A stretch of 64,000 bases of DNA, taken from assembly GCF_025370935.1 (NCBI RefSeq), contig NC_133500.1, positions 4,263,535 to 4,327,534 on the forward strand, given 5' to 3'. Positions 54,524 through 63,707 of the stretch are shown here, piece by piece. Positions within the stretch are counted from its first letter, which is position 1. The number at the start of each line of letters is the position of its first letter. Source of the stretch: Choristoneura fumiferana (Eukaryota; Arthropoda; Insecta; Lepidoptera; Tortricidae). A program made the position numbers and the translations under genes. The notes below the pieces were generated by a model, which was not told where the DNA came from, made no database searches, and saw nothing but the letters and a program-made list of their open reading frames with translations.

Positions 54524-54969
54524 TAAACGGATTTTAACAACTGTGATATATCGCCACTCTCCCTATTCATATTGTCAAAAGATGTATGACGAATTGATAC
54601 AGACATGGTTGAGTTTTCAGTTTTTCCCTTTTCCATCAACGTGGCGGTATCCACTATATTAGAAAACAGTGTGGTTTCCTTCTGTTGTAATATTTTTGTA
54701 CGAATATCTCCATCTTTTAATCCCCTATTATAACTGTAGTGATAAGAATGATTCAACTGTGGTTTTTGCAGTGTGTACATTTGAATTCGCAATTTAGAGA
54801 TAACTTTTTCAATTCTGACGCGTAGATTGCAATTGTTTTCATCGGCTTGTTGTAAACGTGATATAAAATTATGTTGCGACGCCCATATGCTTGGTTTCGG
54901 GTCAATAAATTTATCCAAAAATATCTGTAATTTCTTCAAAGTCTTATCGATCGGTTCTTCGGAGAACAC
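54523..54969 (-). pseudogene. gag remnant, C-terminal part
   Basis: 149-codon open frame. A stretch near its middle, RGLKDGDIRTKILQQ, and then SNIVDTATLMEKGK are typical of gypsy-like insect gag. It stops at the deletion junction near 54,523. The upstream 54,970-55,048 continues gag in another frame (PPDIHERLYDLC). Confidence 0.75.
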
Positions 54970-55048
54970 AGGTCATATAATCTTTCGTGGATATCTGGAG
55001 GTAAAGTAGACAGTAAGGCTATAAACTTTCGTTTTAGGATGAGTGATG

Positions 55049-55493
55049 TTATTTAGTAGGATATAAACGGAAAGCCGGCTTTATGAAATTTTTGAAGGTC
55101 TCTTTGGCTTGAAATGGTTGAAAATTAATTCTTGGTTGTGCCTCATGATGGGCATTCGTGACGGAGGTTACTTGAGTAATAGGAGGTATGTTACTTTCAT
55201 TTTTGTATAGGTTTATCAGTCGTAAAATTTTTGTGCGTAACTTCGTATAAATCTCGTCAATCTCATACCTGTATGCCATTTCTGCCTCAAGATCCTCCTC
55301 TTCCGTCTCCTCTTCTATTCGACATTGTATATTTTGTAAAGCCATCGTAAGTATTTTGTAGTGTAAGAAGTCGGGTTTCTAGTTCTTCGTAAGTATGTAA
55401 GTTTTGTTCATCTTGAAATGCGTTGTTCGTTTTAGTTAGTACACCGCGTAGGGTGGCACGCGCACGTTTTCCTTTCTTCAAATCAAACGACAT
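55049..55493 (-). pseudogene. gag remnant, N-terminal part
   Basis: The first ATG at 55,493 follows the primer-binding-like site. The first frame (to 55,287) is basic and helical (MSFDLKKGKRARATLRG). The second, overlapping (55,345-55,049), has an acidic run EEETEEEDLEAE, then PRINFQPFQAKETFKNFI. A frameshift joins them. I infer an N-terminal coiled-coil gag region. Confidence 0.7.
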
Positions 55494-55501
55494 CGTCGCC
55501 A
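55490..55501 (-). other. Primer-binding-like site
   Basis: TGGCGACGATG on the minus strand, three bases from the 5' LTR end. It begins TGG as expected for pairing with a tRNA CCA end. The tRNA species is not determined. Confidence 0.55.
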
Positions 55502-55504
55502 ATT

Positions 55505-55624
55505 TGTTAAGTAATTAAATAATAAAATGTACAGCATCTTATTAGGAAAACCATATATTTTGAATGACAGTCCAAGTCATCAACAAACTGTAACTAAGAA
55601 ACCATTCAAATCAAATATGTGACA
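55505..55624 (-). repeat. 5' LTR
   Basis: TGTCACATATTTGATTTGAA to ATTTAATTACTTAACA on the minus strand, 120 bp. It has very short LTR length and must contain both promoter and polyadenylation signals. Confidence 0.85.
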
Positions 55625-55629
55625 TGTAT

Positions 55630-55860
55630 GTATACGTATGTATGGTTCTAAAACAAAACACCAGCAAATTGACGACCAAAACCCGATTGCCCTTGTTTTC
55701 GATTAGAACTAACTCCTCCGTTTGAACCTGAACGGTTGTGTTGAACAATGTCTTCCTGCGTCGATTGCCTTTTGTACATTCGATGCACTTGTTTTCTTCG
55801 TCGGACAAAGACCCTGCCGTCTTACGTAGGTTTGGTAGATTGGGGCTAACTTTCACCGGA
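55630..55860 (-). pseudogene. Unidentified open frames beside the LTR element
   Basis: One minus frame includes NKCIECTKGNRRRKTLF and another YKRQSTQEDIVQHNRSGSNG. The composition looks coding and unlike the flanks, but I recognise neither. It could be the tail of another retroelement gag. Confidence 0.3.
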
Positions 55861-56099
55861 ATAACCTTACAATTATGAATAGTTTAGGTTTATTTTATTC
55901 ATTAATATCGACACCTATGCAAGGAATATCATCGTAACTCATTTTCACTAGCTTTACATGACAGCACAAAAAGATTTAGGTATATTTTTTTATAAAAAAA
56001 AATGTTAAGTCTTGCTACATAAGTACTTGGTTATAATTAACAAAGCTAAAACTAAAGAATTTAATGATTATTTTGTCACAAATACGTTTCTTTTACCCT
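55861..56099. other. No gene seen
   Basis: A/T-rich; unassigned. Confidence 0.4.
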
Positions 56100-56370
56100 T
56101 TTTTAACCCCCGACGAGAAAAAGGGGTGTAATAAGTTTGACCGCTATGTGTCTCTGTCTGTAGCACCGTAGCTCTTAAGCCGGTGGACCGATTTGAATGC
56201 GGTTTTTTTTATTAGCGATGGTTCTTGGACGTTTCATCAAAATCGGTTAAGCCGTTTTTGACATACTGAACTTTGAAATGACGAAGTTTTTTTAACCCCC
56301 GCCGCAAAAAGAGGGGTGTTATATGTTTGACCGCTATGTGTGTCGGTCTGCTCGCGCAGAATGGGTATGT
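56100..56370 (+). repeat. Two repeat F copies in tandem
   Basis: The first runs TTTAACCCCCGACGAGAAAA to GAAATGACGAAGTTTTT (56,100-56,292). The second begins at once with TTTAACCCCCGCCGCAAAAA and stops near GTGTCGGTCTGCTCGCGCAG. Confidence 0.75.
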
Positions 56371-56527
56371 AACTTAAACCTTTTTTGATCCCTACATTAT
56401 TTCGGGATCAAAAGTGGCCTATATGTTAATCCAGGTATTATTACCTGTATGCCAGATTTCATGCAAATCTGTTCAGTAGTTTTTCATTATAGAATTACAT
56501 CATAATTTACACAAAATTTGACATTTA

Positions 56528-56668
56528 GGGGCTGTTTCACCATCCATTGATTAGTGTTAACTGACGGTTAAATGTGATGCCGTCTCTATTTGTTTTGTTC
56601 GAATAGACGGAGACGGCATCACATTTAACCGTCAGCTAACACTAATCAATGGATGGTGAAACAACTCC
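56528..56668. mobile_element. Palindromic MITE P1 (copy c)
   Basis: GGGGCTGTTTCACCATCCAT to GGTGAAACAACTCC, an almost perfect hairpin with arms of about 60 bp and loop TATTTGTTTTGTTCGAATA. The flanks themselves are inverted (TTGACATTTA on both sides). Confidence 0.9.
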
Positions 56669-56696
56669 TAAATGTCAAGGAACATGGGCTCAAAAT

Positions 56697-56840
56697 GAGA
56701 GGGATTGGGAATTTCACACAATCATGAATTGCATCGCAGGTTTTCTTACGGTGTTTTCCGCCGCTGAAAGCTTGTGGTACTTAAAATTTCAGTCAGAAGT
56801 GAAAGCTCGGACTTGAACCCACGAGCCTCTGCCTCTGTGA
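56697..56840 (-). repeat. SINE-A relic
   Basis: GAGAGGGATTGGGAATTTCA, GGTGTTTTCCGCCGCTGAAA and a B-box-like ACTTGAACCCACGAGCCTCT. Ancient copy. Confidence 0.55.
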
Positions 56841-56853
56841 ACATCCTATACTA

Positions 56854-57054
56854 TCCTACTAATATAATAAATGTGAGTTTGTAAGTCTGTTTGTTTGTTT
56901 ATTTGTTACTTCATCACGTCTAAACCGCTGAACCGATTTAGATGAATTCGGTATACAGATAGCTTGAGTCCCGGGAAGGATATAGAATAGTTTTCATGCG
57001 GAAAATTTCATAATTCCCGCGGGACAGTGACAAACATAACCGAGCAACAGCTAG
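56854..57054 (+). mobile_element. Small complete Helitron (201 bp)
   Basis: Starts TCCTACTAATATAATAAATG and ends CGAGCAACAGCTAG|T. It contains CTGAACCGATTTAGATGAA and CATAATTCCCGCGGGACAG. Resembles Lep1-type miniature Helitrons by memory. Confidence 0.85.
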
Positions 57055-57111
57055 TATAAAATACAAAAAAATACCGTCAAGTTGAAATTTAAACTAAATC
57101 TACACTATTTA

Positions 57112-57360
57112 GACGACCAAATGGCCTAGTGGATAGAGAACCTGACTACGAAGCTTGAGGTCCCGGGTTCGATTCCCGCGTCGGGCAGACATTGTATGAA
57201 AATACGAATGTTTGTTCTCGGGTCTTGGGTGTTTAATATGTATTTAAGTATGTATCTATCTATATAATTATATTTATCCGTTGCTTAGTACCCATAACAC
57301 AATCTTTGCTAAGCTTACTTTGGGACTAGGTTAATTGGTGTGAATTTATTTATTTATTTT
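57112..57360 (+). repeat. SINE-B
   Basis: GACGACCAAATGGCCTAGTG, CTGACTACGAAGCTTGAGGT and GGTTCGATTCCCG, ending in an ATTTATTTATTTAT tail. It has lost the GTCCCGTGAT phrase before the tail. Confidence 0.9.
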
Positions 57361-57791
57361 TGTACCTGCACGGTACAGAATCCAACTCACACTTAACCGA
57401 TATTCCAAATAAAAAAAGAGAAGGGTCTCTTTCAATTTCATCGACCACGATACACCTGCAACAAGGGCGTAATTACAGGTGCGCTACCGGCCTGACCGCT
57501 TGTTGCTGTTTAAACGCCGCGCACGCGCATAGTTCTCGACTTACTCCGCGCTGTGAGACAAACTGACATTAACGGCCATCTTGTACAGGTGATCGCTGTC
57601 TAATTAAGTTTTTGCGCTAATTTCGCTGTGGTCCAAGTCATGAGAAAATTCGTTTCAGTTTTTTTTAAACACACTTGTAACTTACAAGCTACCATTTTCA
57701 GATGAAGAACAACAAAAATATAATTAAGAAAAACAAAACTCTGACTTGCCATAATAAAATTACAAAACCAAAAATTAAAAGACAAAGTTTA
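57361..57791. other. No gene assigned
   Basis: 57,480-57,560 is CpG-rich (AAACGCCGCGCACGCGCATA), similar in character to 58,785-58,830. No element or gene is recognised. Confidence 0.4.
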
Positions 57792-57921
57792 GGGGCTGTT
57801 TCACCATCCATTGATTAGTGTTAACTGACGGTTAAATGTGATGCCGTCTCTATTAATAGACGGAGACGGCATCACATTTAACCGTCGGTTAACGCTAATC
57901 AATGGATGGTGAAACAGCCCC
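57792..57921. mobile_element. Palindromic MITE P1 (copy d), loop-deleted
   Basis: Same arms as copy c, with the loop reduced to TATTAATA. Arms are nearly perfect. Confidence 0.9.
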
Positions 57922-58000
57922 TTAGTAATCTAAAACTCTTTTTATTATGTAACTTGAACTTCAACAGTCAGTTATCCATTACTGGGAATTTTTGAGCTGC

Positions 58001-58121
58001 AGGGCTACTACGAAACTCGAAACTCGAAGTTCGTGTCGTGCGGTCCCTCTGACACTTATACTATTTAATACGAGAGCGAGAGGGACGGTACGATACGAAC
58101 TTCGAGTTTCGTAGTAGCCCT
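58001..58121. mobile_element. Palindromic MITE P2 (copy b)
   Basis: AGGGCTACTACGAAACTCGA to CGAGTTTCGTAGTAGCCCT. The interior ACACTTATACTATTTAATAC is as in copy a. Confidence 0.88.
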
Positions 58122-58494
58122 GCTGTTCACGAATGTTTTGATGTGAACTTTAGACTTCTTTTTTCCGACTTAGTTTTCTCTAAAGTTTTTTAAGGCAGTC
58201 GCCTTTTTAGATTCCTTATTGGGTCGGCTTAGCTCAAAGAGGGAAGAAACTAACAAAACTTGATACTTTAAAGCTTAATAAATATTTTTCAAACGGAAAT
58301 CTTATTTTAAAAATGTTCTTCTCAATTAAGTAAAGTAGTTTTCACCTACTTAAGTTTTTAAAAGTTCTACAACACACTTATTACATACTTTGAATGCCAA
58401 TGAGAAGAAAAACCACAGAACTTTATTTTTACAATTTTATTTTACCTCGATATTTGAGAAACTGTATGAAACTGAATGGAAATGGAATTCTATG
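58122..58494. other. No gene seen
   Basis: A/T-rich; unassigned. Confidence 0.45.
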
Positions 58495-58697
58495 TAACCT
58501 AACCAACAAAAAGTTGGAAACTTGTAAATTTTGGACTTTGTCACTTCAAAGTTCAATATCTCAAAAACGGCTCAATCGATTTTGGTGAAACATGTTTTCA
58601 AATAAAAAAACCGCATTCAAATCAAAGCTACGGTGCCACAGACAGACACAAATAGCGGTCAAACTTATAACACCGCTCTTTTTGCGTCGGGGTTAAA
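58495..58697 (-). repeat. Repeat F
   Basis: ACCAACAAAAAGTTGGAAAC to CGCTCTTTTTGCGTCGGGGT. The GGTTCACCCGTTTAAGAG portion is deleted. Confidence 0.75.
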
Positions 58698-58999
58698 AAT
58701 AGGCATGTGGTAGAGCCACTAGCAGCTCGCTTACTATACCTACAGATTTTTTAGTTCTTTCGCTTAAGCTTACATCTTGTTGCCATCTCAAAGCGCACGC
58801 GCCGCGCAGCTGCGGGGGCTGCACGCTATTGGCTATAAAGTTAGGTGATGGCCGTCTTGGCGTTAAGCTGAGCGGTGTTCCATCATCATCATCATCATCA
58901 GTGTTGCCAACTGCTAGAAGTTCGAGTCGCTAGACTCAAAATCTTAAGGGTTATGTTTATAGAACTTTATTTCTCAAAAGAAATTGTTACATTTCACTT

Positions 59000-59211
59000 C
59001 ATCATCCCAGCCTATATACGTCCCACTGCAGGGCACAGGCCTCCCCTCAGAATGAGAGGGTTTGGGCCATAGTTCCCACGCGGGCCCAGTGCGGATTGGG
59101 AACTTCACACACACCATTGAATTGCTTCGCAGGTTTGTGCAGGTTTCCTCACGATGTTTTCCTTCACCGCAAAGCTCGTGGTAAATACACGAGCACACAT
59201 TACACAGCGAT
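59000..59211 (-). repeat. SINE-A, 5'-truncated, 11 bp duplication
   Basis: An ATCATCCC tail at the left, body to GCTCGTGGTAAAT, then about 23 bp of extra sequence before the repeat. Flanked by ACATTTCACTT at 58,989-58,999 and 59,212-59,222. Confidence 0.85.
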
Positions 59212-59317
59212 ACATTTCACTTAATGAGAACTTATACTAATATACAATTTATACTAGTGACCACCATGAGGTGCACACTAACAAAGAAAAAAGAAAAACA
59301 ATACGTAAACAACTATT

Positions 59318-59480
59318 TTTTATTTTTTATTCGACTGGATGGCAAACGAGCAAGTGGGTCTCGTGATGGTAAGAGATCGCCACCGCCCATAGACACCTGC
59401 AACACCAGGGGGATTGCAGATGCGTTGCCAACCTGGAGGCCTAAGATGGGATACCTCAAGTGCCTGTTATTTCACCGGCA
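59318..59480 (+). repeat. Repeat E, 5' part
   Basis: GACTGGATGGCAAACGAGCA to GATACCTCAAGTGCCTG and TTATTTCACCGGC. 3' part absent. Confidence 0.75.
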
Positions 59481-59659
59481 CTAAAACTAAAAGAAAAGAC
59501 TCAATTAAACCAATGTCGACACCACGGTACCTACCTACCCTCACTCAAGGAACTTACAACTGCGTCAACCTACAGACACTAAGTACCCATTTCTCACAGG
59601 CCCACAAATATACAAAATAAACATCTAACAGAATATACTAATTTAAACAAAGTCCAATA

Positions 59660-59733
59660 GTTGTATTCCGGAAAATTCGTAGGACAGCAGTGAACGAAAT
59701 CTACGTGGACGGAGTTGCGGGCAACAGCTAGTA
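59660..59733 (+). mobile_element. Small Helitron 3' end fragment
   Basis: GTTGCGGGCAACAGCTAG|T matches the Lep1-like 3' end. The 5' part is missing. Confidence 0.6.
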
Positions 59734-59739
59734 CAAAGT

Positions 59740-60058
59740 AATCTAATACGACTAGGTATGTACCTACCAAGTCACAAAAAAAAAACAATAAAAAACAAAC
59801 AAACCACTCTGCAAAAAAGTCTTTAAGCCTCGAAATGAGCATTATCCACAACTCTAGTAAGAAGACATTAATATCAAAGGCGTATTATAAAGTTAATGAT
59901 TATATCATGGACAGGGATATTTGGAAATAATTCCGATCCGCATTAGCGATCCCTTCAAATAGCGAACCTACTGTGTTAAAAATAAAGTTACGTTAAATAC
60001 TTGTGATGTATACATGTCATTTAATAATATTGTAAATCTGTTTTAAAAAAAATATATA
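59740..60058. other. No gene seen
   Basis: Unassigned A/T-rich sequence. Confidence 0.4.
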
Positions 60059-60192
60059 TACCTCGTTGAGTTTCTTGCCGGATTCTTCTCAGCAGAGGTT
60101 TTTCCGAACCGGTGGTAGATTTTTTTTGACATTCATAAGTGCTTGTTGTAGCCTAAATTGAATAAAGATATTTTGAATTTGACTTTGACTTT
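60059..60192 (+). mobile_element. LINE 3' end
   Basis: GAGTTTCTTGCCGGATTCTT, CTCAGCAGAGG and AATTGAATAAAGATATTTTG, then GAATTTGACTTTGACTTT tail. Typical lepidopteran LINE 3' end by memory, different from LINE-C. Confidence 0.65.
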
Positions 60193-60388
60193 AATACTTC
60201 TAGCATCTCATAAGGTTTAACCAAAATACAATGTCCCACATATTTCACCGTGCAGCTGTCTCACTTTGACGGCAGGTGGTCGCTATAACTCACCTGTTGC
60301 ACTACAAACTATGTAACTGTGAAGCTATGTGACCATTGCAACGTTAAGATGACTACTAAAACGATGTTTTATAGCATAATATAAGTTT

Positions 60389-60635
60389 GACGACCAGATG
60401 GCCTAGTGGTTAGAGAACCTGACTACGAAGCTTGAGGTCCCGGGTTCGATTCCCGTGTCGGGGCAGCTATTTGTATGAAAAATACGAATGTTTGTTCTCG
60501 GGTCTTGGGTGTTTAATATGTATTTACGTATGTATCTATCTATATAATTATATTTATCCGTTGCTTAGTACCCATAACACAAGCTTTGCTAAGCTTACTT
60601 TGAGACTAGGTCAATTGGTGTGAATTGTCCGTGAT
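60389..60635 (+). repeat. SINE-B
   Basis: GACGACCAGATGGCCTAGTG, CTGACTACGAAGCTTGAGGT, GGTTCGATTCCCGTGTCGGG, through to GTCCGTGATATTTA. It runs directly into the minisatellite. Confidence 0.92.
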
Positions 60636-60925
60636 ATTTATTTATTTATTTTATTTATTTTATTTATTTTATTTATTTTATTTATTTTATTATTTTATTT
60701 ATTTTATTTATTTTATTTATTTTATTTATTTATTTATTTTATTTATTTTAATTTTATTTATTTATTTTATTTATTTATTTATTATTTATTTATTTTATTT
60801 ATTTTATTTATTTTATTTATTTTATTTATTTTATTTATTTTATTTATTTATTTATTTTATTTTATTATTTATTTATTTATTTTATTTATTTATTTTTATT
60901 TTATTTACTTTATTTTATTTATTTC
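60636..60925. repeat. (TTTATTTTAT)n minisatellite from SINE-B tail
   Basis: About 290 bp made only of T and A in TTTAT/TTTA units. It starts where the SINE-B tail ATTTATTTA begins, so it is an expanded tail. The long Phe/Ile/Tyr/Leu frame is an artefact. Confidence 0.95.
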
Positions 60926-61121
60926 GGGCATCAACAGAAATACAGTACATTATAATAGGACTTAGGTACTAAACAGAAAGCCAATAACAGATGTCCACAG
61001 AAATACAGTCGGCGAATCATACTCAAAACAGTTAAAACTAACACAGGCAACAAGTATTGTTAGTGAGTCCACAAGACTATGATCTCTAGTATGATGTGTG
61101 TGTGTGTGTGTATGTTATTTT

Positions 61122-61486
61122 AATAACCAACAAAAAGTTAGAAAACCCCCGACATTGTCTCTTCAAAGTTCAATATCTCCAAAAATCTCTCAATATCTTA
61201 TCTTATATCTGCTTACAACCCTAGTCTCATAAGAATATTGTATACACTAACAATACTTGGATCTACTGTTATCCGAAAAAAAAAAATTTTTTTTAATGCG
61301 GCTGAACCGATTTTGATAAGACATATCTAAAAACTATCGCTAGAAACCTTGCTTTCAAATAAAAAAAACCCGCATTCAAATCGGTTCACTCGCTTGAGAG
61401 CTACGGTGCCACAGACACACAGAAATACTTATACACATAGCGGTCAAACTTATAACACCCCTCTTTTTGCATCGGGGGTTAAAAAT
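61122..61486 (-). repeat. Repeat F, interrupted
   Basis: ACCAACAAAAAGTTAGAAAA start and CCTCTTTTTGCATCGGGGGT end. About 110 bp of unrelated sequence at 61,185-61,298 separates the AATATCTCC and CGGCTGAACCGATTTTGA parts. Confidence 0.7.
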
Positions 61487-61492
61487 GAATCC

Positions 61493-61575
61493 CACTAATA
61501 TTGTAAATGCAAAAGTTTGTAAAGTCTGTTCGTTTGTTTGTTACTTCTTCACTTCTAAGCCGCTGAATCGATTAG
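61493..61575 (+). mobile_element. Helitron 5' end fragment
   Basis: TCCCACTAATATTGTAAATG to CCGCTGAATCGATTAGG, then broken. Confidence 0.65.
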
Positions 61576-61763
61576 GTCCAGGTCTCAACACATTACTCCG
61601 TATCATATCATGACCGTAACAGCAACGTGCCAGGCAAACATATATTCTTTGTATCGAAAAGCATGAGACTATGCCCACAGCACAGCACGTTTCGTATCCG
61701 ACCCTCGCCATCGCGTGTTACGTGTGGTCGACCAAAAAAGTGCTAATTGGTAAACCAATTTTC

Positions 61764-62070
61764 ATCCATCATCATTCCAGCCTATATACGTCCCACTGCT
61801 GGGCACAGGCCTCCTCTCAGAACAAGAGGGCTTGGGCCATAGTTCCCACGCGGGCCCAGTGCGGATTGGGAACTTCACACGCACCATTGAATTGCTTCGC
61901 AGGTTGTGCAGGTGTCCTCACGAGTTTTTCCTTCACCACAAAGCTCGTGGTAAATTTCAAATGTAATTCCGCACATGAATTTCGAAAAACTCAGAGGTGC
62001 GAGCCAGGGTTTGAACCCACGACCCTCTGTTTGAGAGGCGATAGGTGAAACCACTAGGCCACCACGGCTT
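61764..62070 (-). repeat. SINE-A, full length
   Basis: CATCATCATTCCAGCCTATA tail at the left to the head CACTAGGCCACCACGGC at 62,053-62,069. B-box GGTTTGAACCC retains most consensus bases. Confidence 0.92.
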
Positions 62071-62262
62071 TAATGACAATAATTGGAGTTATGGAGTTGA
62101 AGCATATTTACCAGAACCTCACAAGTAAAGGTGCTTATCGAAAAAAAAATAAGAGGCGCGTTAGAAACGTATACAATTCTTATTATTTCAAAAAATGTGC
62201 GTTTTGTTCTTTCACTAGCACTGTTCATTCACTAATAGGTACGAGTACACTTACCCTAGTTA

Positions 62263-62525
62263 AATAAATAAATAAATATCACGGGACAATTCACACCAAT
62301 TGACCTAGTCCCAAAGTAAGCTTAGCAAAGCTTGTGTTATGGGTACTAAGCAACGGATAAATATAATTATATAGATATAGATACATACTTAAATACATAT
62401 TAAACACCCAAGATCCAAGAACAAACATTCGTATTTTTCATACAAATATCTGCCCCGACGCGGGAGTCGACCCGGGACCTCAAGCTTCGTAGTCAGGTTC
62501 TCTAACCACTAGGCCATCTGGTCGT
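62263..62525 (-). repeat. SINE-B, full length
   Basis: An AATAAATAAATAAATATCAC tail to ACTAGGCCATCTGGTCGTC. The B-box region is GAGTCGACCCGGG, slightly mutated. Confidence 0.9.
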
Positions 62526-63121
62526 CTAGTTGTATTCCATAAGTCACCAATCCTATGGTAACTTAGCAGACAAATTTCCCCAGCTTTAATAAAAACACGT
62601 TCCGGAAACTTCGGCGATCAGTTTAATTGGTTTTCTTTGCCGTCTTTTTACCAGCTTTCATTAAGATTCCTGAACGACAGTGCCGCAGTACTGCAGAATA
62701 GAAATGATATCATCAGGCTTAATTACAAAATGTCTTAATTGCTACTTAATATTAATTATTATTACTACGAAACTGCTACTGGTTTTAAAAAAATATTTAT
62801 TTATTTTTTTCGCTTTATTTGCGTTGGGTAGGTATTATTTTTAATTAATTTTATAAGAATTTTAAAGAACGACCTTAATAATATTTAATATTTATTGTTG
62901 CATAATATTCTCATCTTACTGTGAAAATGAATGTTAGATTAACACATTGGTCAAATTATGCGTAAATATAAGTAAGTTTAGTTCGACAAAGAATTTCCGC
63001 CTGCTTCGTTTGTGATCTTTTTTTTTTCAGTTTCATGGAATAAGTTCCTATAGTTTTTATGTATTGTTGGAAAGCTAAGTAAACGGTTATGTTTTTAAAA
63101 TAATCTGCAAGCAACCTGTAT
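62526..63121. other. No gene seen
   Basis: A/T-rich; unassigned. Confidence 0.45.
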
Positions 63122-63380
63122 TTTGCAGGGTCCGCCCGGATTGCCACCACCATCTTGCCCGCTAATCCTGACATGAAGCAGCAGGGCTTGCACTGTTGTG
63201 TTTCGGCGTGGAGAGCAAGACAGCTGGTGAAATTACTGGCACTTGAGGTATCCCATCTGAGGCCTCTAGGTTGGCAACGCATCTGCAATACCCCTGGTGT
63301 TGCAGATGTTTATAGACGTTGGTGATCTCTTACCATCAGGAGACCCACTTGTTCGTTTGCCATCCAGTCGATTAAAAAAA
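63122..63380 (-). repeat. Repeat E, near full length
   Basis: GGTCCGCCCGGATTGCCACC at the left, GGCGTGGAGAGCAAGACAGC, and TTTGCCATCCAGTCG with an A-run at the right. The 110-codon minus frame crosses it. Confidence 0.8.
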
Positions 63381-63529
63381 GCCAAGTTTCATATAGTATA
63401 TTTTTATCGAGGGACCAAAATAAGCCAATATATGCCCGAGGTGGTTAGCCACACCCGAGCTTTAGCGAGGGTCTCTATTTATCCGAGGGTTTATATTGAC
63501 TTTTAGTCTCGAGGTGAAAACTCTATTTT

Positions 63530-63707
63530 TCACTTCGATTGCGAGAAAACGCTTTCTCTGAAAGAATTAATGCTTTTCTTATTCCTCCAGTCCTTAAAAC
63601 TTTCATAGGTTTTTAAATAAATCTTTCTAGATTTCGGCGGCAAAAGATTATCAATTATGTATTTTGCTCTTGTCGACATCATAATTTTCACTATCACTTG
63701 ACGACAT
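63530..63707 (-). pseudogene. Tyrosine-recombinase-like gene, 5' fragment
   Basis: On the minus strand an ATG at 63,707 reads MSSSDSENYDVDKSK before a stop. Overlapping it, an ATG at 63,679 opens 49 codons containing IIDNLLPPKSRKIYLKTY and then ESFKDWRNKKSINSFRESVF, stopping at 63,530. The pattern LLPPKS...Y...Y..F..W is what I know from the N-terminal core-binding region of insect tyrosine recombinases (Crypton-type, XerD-like). A one-frame shift between the two starts suggests a small indel. The catalytic R..HxxR..Y part is absent, and sequence after 63,530 changes character. It could instead be a first exon, but no GT donor is obvious at the break. Confidence 0.5.

Larger units (their letters stand above)
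54070..55624 (-). mobile_element. Deleted LTR retrotransposon (Ty3/gypsy-like)
   Basis: Two nearly identical 119-120 bp LTRs (54,070-54,188 and 55,505-55,624), each TG...CA on the minus strand, bound 1.3 kb. The element is 1,555 bp, against roughly 5 kb for a usual gypsy element. It keeps gag pieces and the integrase tail; protease, reverse transcriptase and RNase H are missing. A primer-binding-like TGGCGACGATG lies three bases inside the 5' LTR (55,501 downward). A 5 bp TGTAT duplication proves the deleted form is bounded as inserted. Confidence 0.85.

Noticed and set aside
60625..60972. 115-residue hydrophobic open frame
   Set aside because: It is read-through of the TTTAT minisatellite and has no start context or domain.
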